Source: Acidobacteriota bacterium
Lineage (GTDB): Bacteria; Acidobacteriota; Blastocatellia; RBC074
Reading direction: 5' to 3'
DNA length: 7,500 bases
NCBI GenBank assembly: GCA_016715865.1
Contig: JADJXM010000007.1
Span: 1-7,500, forward strand
Shown here piece after piece: positions 1 to 7,500 of this stretch (position 1 is its first letter; every line of letters starts with the position of its first letter). Under the pieces are notes generated by a model. It searched no databases. It was not told where the DNA came from and saw only the letters and a program-made list of their open reading frames with translations. The translations under genes were made by a program, and so were the position numbers.

Positions 1-1755
1 TCGATTTCGTTCCCGGCCGGGCGTCGTTTTGTTTATCCGGGTATCCATCAACGAACGAGTTCGGTGTTCGAGAACTGCTGTGCTAAAACCATGCGGCTTC
101 ATCGGTCGCCCATACCGAAGACGACTTGACTCTCGGATTATCCGCCGCCTTCAGGAAGTCTTCGAGCCGATATACAGCCATGTCTGAGATAATAGTTGTC
201 CATATCACCACAATAGACATGAATCTTCCGACGAGGTCTTTGCCGATCCTGGGCCAGTTCTTCCAGGTCGTACCTTAGATCGTAGCCGTTGTCGCGCATG
301 TAGAGAGCGACTTCCGTCGATCTTGCCCGTTAGCCGATCCAGACCGACGTGGATAGCCATCCTTTCCGACAGGGCCATATGCAGCGTCCCAGGCAGCAAT
401 CTGCTGGCCGGAACGCACGCTGTTTCCCGTGGAGCATTTCGTACTCGAGTCGACTTCCATCTCTCATGCCAAGGCGACCTGACCTTCGGCATTTCTTGAG
501 AGAGGCCGGGTGAGTCGGTTCCAATCACCATTCGGCACTTTGAATGCGTTCTCATCTCGTAGATGTTCGACATTTGATAACGCCGGAAGTCAACAGGATC
601 GACACAAAACCCAGGTGCCGTTGAAAACTTCGGATGAAAGACCTGCAACGCCAGAGCTTCCCACCCTCCCGTCGAACCACCAGTCAGCACTCGCGCATGC
701 GGCCTTCGGCGACACCTGAACTTTCAAGGTAAGGAATCAGCTCCTGCGTGAGAGCATCGCCGTATGGTCCGTTGTTGGCGGAGTTCACCGCATAGGAACT
801 GTCGTAATAAGGCGTCGGATGCTGAAAAGTCATTCGCCACCATGCGGGAAATCGTCAGGCATCCATGTCCGTGCGAACTCGTATCCCGTCTCCCGCACGT
901 CACTTCAGCCGTGCCCGACGCTGCTTCGCGCTTTCAGGAGCGGCCGGCGGCTGAGTCGTAAAGCCAAAAGGGGCACGCAATCCGAAATGTCCTGAATCGT
1001 ATATCGCCGGATATTTCCGGCTCGCGTTCTGATCGTAACCCCTTCGCAAAGCAGCGTCGCGCCGAGGTAGACCGTGGCCCCAGAACTCGGAAAGCATCCT
1101 GCTCTGAAACTCACCCGCTTTACCCATTCCGTGTCCGGCGGGACCTCAACTGGAGTGGCAATTCTGGTCAGACTGAGCTTCACGTAGAAACCAGTCGCCG
1201 GGTCCAGCCTGACTTTCTGCACTTCGCTGACCAGATTGCCCGGCGACCGATTCCACTGCTGGCCTTCCCATTGACTCTTATGGACCAGATCACAGTGGCC
1301 GTCCTTGCGTCGCACCTGAGTGTAGACATTGAGCAACGCCGGAACATAGTATTCGCCGGCCGGAAGCTGGTTCAGGCTCTCGATCGATATCCCAGGTTGC
1401 GGCGTCACGACCGCATTTTCACCGGGCCTCAACGCATCGATGTCCAGACCGTAAACGGAACGGACGCATTGTACGAACCTGCCCGCAGCCGCGGCTCGAT
1501 CCGGTTGTTTTTCGAGATCACGAATACGCGACCCGTTATCGGCCCGTTATCGAGACGCCGGATACGAAACTCGAACCGCGGCCCCTCGCAGTTGTTCTGG
1601 CTGAATACTCCACCAGCGCAACAGGCGGATAATCATCCTGCAAGAACTGTGGAACTTCGCCTCATTGGAGCCCCTCTTCTGAATTATTTCGACATTGGTG
1701 TTCCGCTTGCCACCGCAACTGTTGGAAGTGTAATTGACATTCGCCACGGAATCAA
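1..1755 (-). pseudogene. Decayed esterase-family (alpha/beta hydrolase) gene, multiple frameshifts, 3' end near or beyond the window edge
   Basis: Reading the minus strand and switching frames repeatedly gives one continuous esterase-like protein. The pieces, in order, are NGPITGRVFVISKNN (about 1555-1510), GLDIDALRPGENAVV, SLNQLPAGEYYVPALLNVYT and DPATGFYVKLSLT (about 1450-1170), SEFWGHG and KYPAIYDSGHFGLRAPFGF (about 1100-955), GYEFARTWMPDDFPRM (about 885-840), the nucleophile elbow GGSTGGWEALALQVFHPKF (about 690-630), DPVDFRRYQ, QIAAWDAAYGPVGKDGYP (about 410-355), YMRDNGYDLRYDLEE, KIHVYCGDMDNYYL (about 225-185) and YGRPMKPHGF near 105. The layout resembles putative esterases with a beta-rich N-terminal region followed by a PF00756-type hydrolase domain. 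The Ser of GGSTGG would be the nucleophile. At least eight frame changes are needed, plus an in-frame stop near 890, so no functional enzyme can be made. The long intact genes elsewhere in the window argue against sequencing error. Family assignment is from memory of the fold and motifs; exact ends are approximate. Confidence 0.85.
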
Positions 1756-1885
1756 ATAGACGCACCAAACTCACCTCAACTCTGTTATTGATTTTCGTGC
1801 CAAATCAGACTTTGACTGAAATGTCCGATTATGGGAGCATACGGGTTCGTTTGCGGGAGCCGTTTCTTCGCCTCCCCCACGATCA

Positions 1886-1961
<76 letters not shown>

Positions 1962-2012
1962 CAAAACCATCATTAAACAACCACGTAGCAGCAATCAACC
2001 CTTTGCCAAACT

Positions 2013-2480
2013 CGAACAGCCGCGTAGCGGCGACAAGCAATTAGCCGCGTCTTTCAAGGTACGGACACCAAGGCCACCTCATTTCCACATCGCTCTGTGA
2101 CGTTAAGCAATCAGCCGTACCCACAGGCGCCGCGTTCAACTTTTTGTCATCGTCGAACAGCCGCGTAGCGGCGTTCAGCAATTAGCCGCGTTTTTCAAGG
2201 CACGGACACCAAGGCCACCTCATTTCCACATCGCTCTGTGACGTTAAGCAATCAGCCGTACCCACACGCGATCAACTTTTTGTCATCGTCGAACAGCCGC
2301 GTAGCGGCGTTCAGCAATTAGCCGTGCCTTTCAAGGCACGGACACCAAGGCCACCTCATTTCCACATCGCTCTGTGACGTTAAGCAATCAGCCGTACCCA
2401 CACGCGATCAACTTTTTGTCATCGTCGAACAGCCGCGTAGCGGCGTTCAGCAATTAGCCGTGCCTTTCAAGGCACGGACT
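2013..2480 (+). repeat. Tandem composite REP-like array: four direct units, period 141, 136, 136 bp
   Basis: Units begin with CGAACAGCCGCGTAGCGGC at 2013, 2154, 2290 and 2426. Each full unit holds a 47-base module A (2018-2064, 2159-2205, 2295-2341, 2431-2477), a spacer containing CCAAGGCCACCTCATTTCC, a 31-base module B (2090-2120, 2231-2261, 2367-2397) and a linker ending TTTTTGTCATCGT. The fourth unit breaks off after module A. Module A has a small palindrome GCCGCGTAGCGGC, the link AGCAATTAGCCG, and a 20-base hairpin CCGTGCCTTTCAAGGCACGG that is perfect in copies 3 and 4. Module B looks like a diverged A: an imperfect hairpin TCGCTCTGTGA, then AGCAATCAGCCGTAC. Copies next to the transposase are the best preserved. 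The array has no coding content and lacks the short repeats and unique spacers of CRISPR. It ends about 55 bp before a RAYT-like transposase and is probably that enzyme's REP/BIME-type substrate (inference). Confidence 0.9.
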
Positions 2481-2501
2481 CTAAGGCCGCCCCATTTCCA
2501 A

Positions 2502-2514
2502 GTCGCGTAGCGAC
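2502..2514 (+). repeat. Short hairpin GTCGCGTAGCGAC upstream of the transposase
   Basis: This is a 13-base perfect palindrome, a 5-bp stem around GTA, matching the GCCGCGTAGCGGC core of the array except that one C-G pair has become T-A on both arms. It lies just before the transposase ribosome-binding site. It may be a left-end recognition hairpin, or a leader structure affecting transposase translation; the sequence does not decide between them. Confidence 0.6.
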
Positions 2515-2533
2515 GACACAGATGGAGGATTAA

Positions 2534-2986
2534 ATGGCCAACACATACACAGCTCTCTATTTCCACATCATTTTCAGCACGAAGAATCGTCAAAACTTCA
2601 TTAAACAGGATATCGAAAATCAAATCTGGGACTACATCGGAGGAATCCTTAAATCCTACAAAATCAACCCCATTAAAATCGGAGGTTACGAGGACCATAT
2701 TCATGCCCTGATAAAATCACCAACAACTCTGCCACTTAGCAAAATCACTCAATATATCAAGGGCTCATCGTCAAAATGGATTCACTGTGAATTCCCTGAC
2801 TTGATTGATTTTGGCTGGCAAGATGGGTATGGCGCATTCTCGGTTAGTCGCTCAAACGTGCCCCAAATTGTCAAATATATTGAAAATCAACGGATTCATC
2901 ACTCCAGAAGCAGTTTTCAGGATGAATACCTCAATTTTCTCCGTAAACATGAGGTCGAATACGATGAACAATATTTATGGGGATGA
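2534..2986 (+). CDS. IS200-like Y1 (HUH) transposase, REP-associated (RAYT-like)
   Basis: This 150-residue protein matches the single-domain Y1 transposase family (PF01797) in length and motifs. The metal-binding HUH motif is His55-Ile-His57 in GGYEDHIHALI. The catalytic tyrosine is Tyr115 in VKYIENQRIHH, with Gln119 on the same helix. The family hallmark WQDGYGAFSVS lies at about 95-105, and the typical C-terminal pattern EYLNFLRKHEVEYDEQYLW closes the protein. Such enzymes cut and rejoin single-stranded DNA through a 5'-phosphotyrosine link at hairpin-marked ends. The ATG at 2534 follows GGAGG with five-base spacing (2523-2527), a strong ribosome-binding site. The gene is visibly more AT-rich than its neighbours, which fits recent arrival. 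Its position between direct REP-like modules upstream and an inverted copy downstream points to a RAYT-style relationship with those repeats. No TnpB or serine recombinase accompanies it. All catalytic residues are present, so it may be active. Confidence 0.93.
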   Translation: MANTYTALYFHIIFSTKNRQNFIKQDIENQIWDYIGGILKSYKINPIKIGGYEDHIHALIKSPTTLPLSKITQYIKGSSSKWIHCEFPDLIDFGWQDGYGAFSVSRSNVPQIVKYIENQRIHHSRSSFQDEYLNFLRKHEVEYDEQYLWG

Positions 2987-3014
2987 TAATATCTGACGTT
3001 GCGTGACGTCCCAT

Positions 3015-3032
3015 GCATTGGCGGACCAATGC
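3015..3032 (+). repeat. Perfect 7-bp hairpin after the transposase gene
   Basis: GCATTGG and CCAATGC pair around the loop CGGA, 28 bases after the transposase stop and one base before the inverted module A. No T-run follows, so an intrinsic terminator is unlikely. A right-end hairpin recognised by the Y1 transposase is the more likely reading (inference). Confidence 0.55.
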
Positions 3033-3033
3033 C

Positions 3034-3080
3034 CCGTGCCTTGAAAGGCACGGCTAATTGCTGATCGCCGCTACGCGGCT
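3034..3080 (-). repeat. Inverted copy of REP module A downstream of the transposase
   Basis: The reverse complement of this 47-base stretch matches the upstream module at 2431-2477 at 46 of 47 positions (GAT for GTT after the GCGGC palindrome). It includes the perfect hairpin CCGTGCCTTGAAAGGCACGG (3034-3053) and the GCCGC-TAC-GCGGC palindrome near 3067-3079. With the upstream copy it frames a roughly 650-bp cassette whose only gene is the transposase. This inverted-pair arrangement is typical of BIME-like mobile units. Confidence 0.9.
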
Positions 3081-3124
3081 CATCCTATACTGTTCAATGC
3101 AATTAAAATGTATGATCTGTTGTT

Positions 3125-4339
3125 TTATCGCCTGCTCCGGGCCGGAAGAATGACTTCATATTTGATAGAGGCGCCAATCGGATGCGACCGCCACAGCCGG
3201 TTGCCCCATGGAGCGGCGTGCGAGACTCCCTCACCTTTGGTCTTGAGCCGCCCCAGTTGCATCCACCCGACCCGGCTGTCCCGGGTGAGGATTGTCTGAA
3301 CCTCAACATCTGGATGCCCGAGACGGGGCCGGCCGGACTGCCGGTCATGGTGTGGATTCCCCACATTCACCGATATCGGGATCACGAGATCGTAGACCAT
3401 CGGATAATGATCTGATCCGATGCCAGGCCCGACTCTGGCGCTGCTGACTCCGATATCCCTGCTGACGATACAGTGATCGATCGGGATCCCGGGCAGGATG
3501 CCGACCACCGGCCACGTCGCAAGAATCCCGAATCCCTTGCGCGCATTGATCATCCCTGTCACCTCCTCGATCGGAGCGTAACCGGGCGACCACATCGAGC
3601 AGTTCAGATCTCCGATCAATATCTTCGGACCGCCGAGCCCCGCCAGATATTCGGCCATGGCCCGCATCTGCTCGTTACGCGCCTCGACGTGCCTCTTCGA
3701 CATCGGCGCCGCCAGATGCGCCGTCACCAGATCGACCCTCTTCCCGTCCAGATCGAGCACCGCGTGGATCGTCGGCCCGTTGTAACTTCTGATCTTTACA
3801 TTCTCGACCAGCGCCAGCGGAACCCGGCTCAACAGCATTATTCCCTGGGGCGATTCGATCGGCAGATCCATCCCGTGCGGATAGTCGGCCTTCAACGGTC
3901 TCAACGCTTCCATCCAGGCTTGAGTGATCTCCTGCCCGATGATTACGTCCGGATTCTCTCTCCTGATCAGATCGATCACCGCCTGGTGATTCGTATTTCG
4001 CAACCAAACATTGATGTACAAAAACCGGACTGTTTTGGATTCCGCGGCTGCGACCTGTCGGGGAATGTACCATGGCAGCAGAGACTGTACCCCGATCAAC
4101 ACTGCAATCCCCGCCGCGACGACCGCCGGCCCGCGCATCTTCATTATTATGAACGTGATCGTGAAGACCACTCCAAGCCAGAACTGCTGCAGCCTGAAGT
4201 GCGAAAAGTACTCGAACAACCAGAACATCGTGCCGAGATACCCGCAAATCACCACCGGCACGTAATACATAAACAACGCCACCGGCAGCTTTTTGAGCAT
4301 CGACCTGAGGCTGATCGCCCCCGCAACCTCGATTGCCAT
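3125..4339 (-). CDS. Membrane-anchored endonuclease/exonuclease/phosphatase-fold (EEP) protein with antisense-derived C-terminus
   Basis: The 404-residue protein has about three hydrophobic segments (about 18-45, 53-68, 70-92) followed by an EEP domain (PF03372) from about residue 103. Catalytic landmarks are all visible: Asn110 (YINVW), Glu137 (IIGQE), His208 (TAHLAAP), Asp244 and Asn246 (IGDLN), Asp288-His289 (PIDH) and Ser309-Asp310-His311 (SDHYP). Members of this fold hydrolyse phosphodiester or phosphomonoester bonds. The architecture of three N-terminal membrane segments plus an EEP domain also occurs in VanJ-like teicoplanin-resistance proteins, so a cell-envelope lipid phosphate is one possible substrate (inference). 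The ATG at 4339 is chosen for the close GGAGGG just upstream (4341-4346); an ORF extends further upstream but without support and across the divergent gene. From about residue 322 to the stop (3125-3127) the sequence is the antisense of a carboxylesterase remnant and has no family similarity I recognise. The core enzyme should still fold. Confidence 0.88.
   Translation of the reverse strand: MAIEVAGAISLRSMLKKLPVALFMYYVPVVICGYLGTMFWLFEYFSHFRLQQFWLGVVFTITFIIMKMRGPAVVAAGIAVLIGVQSLLPWYIPRQVAAAESKTVRFLYINVWLRNTNHQAVIDLIRRENPDVIIGQEITQAWMEALRPLKADYPHGMDLPIESPQGIMLLSRVPLALVENVKIRSYNGPTIHAVLDLDGKRVDLVTAHLAAPMSKRHVEARNEQMRAMAEYLAGLGGPKILIGDLNCSMWSPGYAPIEEVTGMINARKGFGILATWPVVGILPGIPIDHCIVSRDIGVSSARVGPGIGSDHYPMVYDLVIPISVNVGNPHHDRQSGRPRLGHPDVEVQTILTRDSRVGWMQLGRLKTKGEGVSHAAPWGNRLWRSHPIGASIKYEVILPARSRR
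3165..3361 (+). pseudogene. Fragment of a type-B carboxylesterase (N-terminal part only)
   Basis: On the plus strand the codons from 3182 read RPPQPVAPWSGVRD..FG..PPQ, then PAVPGEDCLNLNIW and PETGPAGLPVMVWI. This is the characteristic N-terminal region of carboxylesterase type B proteins (PF00135), including the EDCL-x-LN-[IV] signature around 3287-3316. Just upstream, in another frame, EAPIG fits the preceding family segment (PPIG before the R-RPPQPV stretch), so at least one frameshift is present. The similarity stops at about 3358, exactly where the family would continue with the oxyanion-hole HGGG motif. The nucleophile and the rest of the domain are missing. It is a dead remnant of some 65 codons, lying antisense beneath the 3' end of the phosphatase-fold gene. 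Confidence 0.8.
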
Positions 4340-4373
4340 TTCCCTCCAATTCCTGAAATACTCCGTCCGACAA

Positions 4374-4402
4374 TTGCCTGAACTGATATTAATCGTCATC
4401 AT
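4374..4402 (+). promoter_or_regulatory. Possible promoter in the divergent intergenic region
   Basis: TTGCCT (4374-4379) and CATCAT (4397-4402), 17 bases apart, each match four of six sigma70 consensus bases. Transcription would start near 4409, downstream of the ATG at 4404, which would favour the ATG at 4464 as the start of the rightward gene. The leftward EEP gene must be driven from the same interval; only a weak TTTTCG-16-TAATAT is visible on the minus strand. The motif match is modest and the call tentative. Confidence 0.3.
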
Positions 4403-4463
4403 TATGACGAAAACAGAAGAGCATGGTAACCACTCAATTACGGATTCAAATCCGAACGAGCAT

Positions 4464-6027
<1,564 letters not shown>

Positions 6028-6038
<11 letters not shown>

Positions 6039-6324
6039 GCCTCACATCCTGTCATTGATGCATTTACACCGAGAGGAGATCCGGACAAGGTTTGCTGTCA
6101 ATCGACTCGCAATCTTTGGATCAGCCGCCAGAGATGAATTGCGCCCCGGCAGCGATATCGACATCCTGGTAGAATTCAGCGGCCCTGCGACCTTTGACGG
6201 ATACATGGATCTCAAGTTCTTCCTTGAAGACCTGCTCGGGAATCCGGTGGATCTGGTGACAGTTAAGGGCATACGGGAAGAGCTCCACCCGGTAGTCGAA
6301 CTCGAGGCTGTTCAAGTCATTTAA
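6028..6324 (+). CDS. Small MntA-like nucleotidyltransferase (MNT domain, antitoxin-type)
   Basis: The 98-residue protein belongs to the minimal nucleotidyltransferase group (PF01909-like). The signature GSAARDELRPGSDIDILVEF lies at about 27-46, giving the GS...D-x-D motif with metal-binding aspartates. The family-typical continuation FFLEDLLGNPVDLVTV then leads to ELHPVVELEAVQV. In MntA/HepT systems such proteins AMPylate and silence a HEPN RNase toxin. Two ATGs at 6025 and 6028 lie inside the end of the preceding gene, with GAGG at 6021-6024 formed by its acidic-tail codons. The 6028 start gives three-base spacing and is preferred; ATG 6058 would leave only 88 residues and has no ribosome-binding site. 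The 11-base overlap suggests translational coupling to the unknown gene upstream. No HEPN/HepT gene follows, which is unusual for this family. Confidence 0.88.
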
Positions 6325-6604
6325 TTAGCCAGCCATTAATTTTTCGCTTCAAACCATCATTGGATTTACATAAAATACCGGCTGTAGCTACCGGCCTGAT
6401 AAGATCCCCGTTAAGACCGTGTATTAAATGAAGATAACCGACAATCAACTCGACATGCCCCCCTGTCGATACTTATTGTGCAGTATGCCGTAAGCTTGGG
6501 AATCATTGAAATAAAGCATGATGCGGCAGACCGGATTGGCAAGAAAAGCGACAACGAATTCGCTGCCGAAATTATTGGGGGGGTATTACGAGTTCTGGCT
6601 GGCG
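6325..6604 (+). other. 280-base stretch between convergent genes, no recognisable gene
   Basis: Nothing here could be assigned to a family on either strand. A weak imperfect hairpin, GGCTG-TAGCTAC-CGGCC (about 6382-6398), lacks a T-run, so it is not a convincing terminator. A plus-strand frame from about 6475 reads protein-like (GIIEIKHDAADRIGKKSDN, then FAAEIIGGVLRVLAGATAD). It passes a run of seven G at about 6575 and runs into the antisense of the DUF5615 gene. It lacks a ribosome-binding site and resembles no family I know; it could be a gene remnant. Confidence 0.4.
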
Positions 6605-6955
6605 CTACGGCAGACTGTAGATCGAATTTACATACTCTGCCGCTTCGCTGGCTGCCCAAATGAGATGCAGCCATTCGGCAGCCCGACCAATGGGAAGGCT
6701 CTGCGAGACTACGATCATACCTGGCGAGGTATTACCAGCGATGAAACGCTCAAAGTGATCCGGCATTGTTCTACGGTCATGCGTAACCAGGACCCTGCCA
6801 TCAGCGGCAGCCAGAGTCAGTACCTGCTCATCACCTGTGCCCAGGTGCAATCCAAGAGAAGGGGCAGTTCGAAAATCGATCTCCGGATCGAGGCGTTTCG
6901 TCGCGGCGATAATTCGCCCATCCAGATCGTTGTCGGCTTGAAACCGGACTCTCAT
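6605..6955 (-). CDS. DUF5615 PIN-like protein (putative toxin of a DUF433/DUF5615 pair)
   Basis: The 116-residue protein has the compact PIN/Mut7-C-like pattern of DUF5615 (PF18480). It begins VRFQADNDLDGRII with Asp8 and Asp10, continues with the helix GDEQVLTLAAADGRVLVTHD (Asp42, Asp60), then DHFERFI and PGMIVVSQSLPIG, and ends in a tryptophan-containing helix (EWLHLIWAASEAAEYVNSI). The conserved aspartates are those expected to bind metal in a PIN-type nuclease. Its ATG overlaps the stop of the upstream DUF433 gene (6952-6955), so the two are translated as a coupled operon in antitoxin-toxin order. Nuclease activity on RNA is inferred from the fold; I cannot say which RNA. The length is normal and no lesion is visible. 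Confidence 0.87.
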   Translation of the reverse strand: MRVRFQADNDLDGRIIAATKRLDPEIDFRTAPSLGLHLGTGDEQVLTLAAADGRVLVTHDRRTMPDHFERFIAGNTSPGMIVVSQSLPIGRAAEWLHLIWAASEAAEYVNSIYSLP

Positions 6956-7272
6956 GACCGTGTTGCCTCGGCCGCCGTGTGGAGCAACTCATCGAGTCTG
7001 CGACTCAGACCGGGATAGTTGGCGCGGATACGCCCCCTGAAAGCTTCGTATTCACCGTCGGCGGCTTTGAGGTAGGAGTCAATCTCTGCGCGGTGTCCAA
7101 GGTAATATGTTATTGCGCCGTAGACCTGTTCCAGCGTCAGTACGGGAAAACAGTCTGCGATTGACTCGGGAGACAAGCCTTCGAGCCAGCGGTAGACGAC
7201 CGAATCCAGCGACACCCGCGTGTTCCGGATATAGTAACCGCCTTTGCGTTGTTCGATATAGGGTTGATTCAT
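6952..7272 (-). CDS. DUF433 protein (putative antitoxin of the DUF433/DUF5615 pair)
   Basis: The 106-residue protein opens with YIEQRKGGYYIRNTRVSLD, then VYRWLEGLSPESIADCFPVL, then TLEQVYGAITYYLGHRAEID. This is the DUF433 (PF04255) helix-turn-helix core, here at about residues 4-64. The C-terminal extension (FRGRIRANYPGLSRRLDELL) is Arg/Leu-rich and probably wraps the partner protein, as VapB-type tails do (inference). The ATG at 7272 follows GGAG eight or so bases upstream (rev. comp. GGAGTAGAGAATG). The stop overlaps the DUF5615 start as ATGA. A DNA-binding domain upstream of a PIN-like gene suggests the pair represses its own promoter in the 7273-7362 gap; no clear operator was found there. 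Confidence 0.88.
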   Translation of the reverse strand: MNQPYIEQRKGGYYIRNTRVSLDSVVYRWLEGLSPESIADCFPVLTLEQVYGAITYYLGHRAEIDSYLKAADGEYEAFRGRIRANYPGLSRRLDELLHTAAEATRS

Positions 7273-7299
7273 TCTCTACTCCGTATTTATGAATTGCCC

Positions 7300-7325
7300 A
7301 CGTTGTGCCGGCGAAAACAGGGATA
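7300..7325 (+). repeat. Possible decayed dispersed repeat (GTCATTCCCGCGAAAGCGGG-like)
   Basis: ACGTTGTGCCGGCGAAAACA followed by GGGATA resembles the widespread intergenic element with the core CATTCCCGCGAAAGCGGGAA, but the hairpin arms no longer pair well. It lies in the short gap upstream of the DUF433 gene. A single degenerate copy is weak evidence. Confidence 0.25.
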
Positions 7326-7362
7326 ATCAACAATACTACCGCAACAGCGGCCTGGTGAGCTA

Positions 7363-7500
<138 letters not shown>

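Noticed and set aside
1271..1759. 162-codon plus-strand open frame
   Set aside because: It is antisense to the clearly esterase-like, frameshifted minus-strand sequence.
1812..1843. Promoter for tRNA-Cys (TTGACT with GCATAC)
   Set aside because: Spacing of 19 bases and a poor -10 match; no better -10 near the expected position.
2013..2480. CRISPR array
   Set aside because: Repeats of 136-141 bp are nearly identical throughout, with no alternating unique spacers and no cas genes nearby.
3473..4381. 302-codon plus-strand open frame
   Set aside because: It is the antisense shadow of the EEP gene, is Arg/His/Pro-rich and has no family similarity; the minus strand shows all catalytic motifs.
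6376..6398. Intrinsic terminator or REP-like hairpin (CCGGCTGTAGCTACCGG)
   Set aside because: Arms pair only over four or five bases and no T-run follows.
6518..7018. 166-codon plus-strand open frame
   Set aside because: It runs antisense through the DUF5615 gene and has no start signal or family pattern.

Overview
The window looks like an accessory or island-like stretch of a bacterial chromosome with moderate GC. It contains compact genes, a tRNA, a transposase with its own repeats, two decayed esterase genes and small toxin-antitoxin-type genes. No gene here fixes the taxonomy. The mix would suit an uncultured environmental bacterium (I thought of candidate phyla in the FCB superphylum), but that is only a guess.

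Layout, left to right. Positions 1-1755, minus strand: a badly frameshifted esterase-family (alpha/beta hydrolase, PF00756-like) pseudogene, readable in pieces across all three minus frames. 1886-1957: a complete tRNA-Cys(GCA), plus strand. 2013-2480: a direct-repeat array of about 136-141 bp units. Each unit carries two related hairpin modules, called A and B here. 2534-2986: an IS200-like Y1/HUH transposase of the REP-associated (RAYT-like) kind. Just downstream come a private hairpin and one inverted copy of module A, 46/47 identical to the nearest upstream copy. The transposase is therefore bracketed by inverted REP-like modules.

Next, 3125-4339 on the minus strand is a membrane-anchored endonuclease/exonuclease/phosphatase-fold protein with a complete catalytic set. 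Its last ~80 codons run antisense through a plus-strand fragment of a type-B carboxylesterase (3165-3361). This looks like a recombination scar that gave the protein a new C-terminus. Transcribed divergently is a long protein of unknown function (4464-6038) with a predicted N-terminal winged helix, a coiled coil and an acidic tail. Its stop overlaps the start of a small MntA-like nucleotidyltransferase (6028-6324), suggesting translational coupling. No HEPN partner follows.

After a 280-base stretch without a recognisable gene, the minus strand carries a DUF433 / DUF5615 pair (7272-6605) overlapping by ATGA, a VapBC-like toxin-antitoxin arrangement. The C-terminus of an unidentified minus-strand gene enters from the right edge (7500-7363).

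The most unusual items are the two-module REP array paired with its transposase, the antisense-derived C-terminus of the phosphatase-fold protein, and the coupled unknown-gene/nucleotidyltransferase operon.
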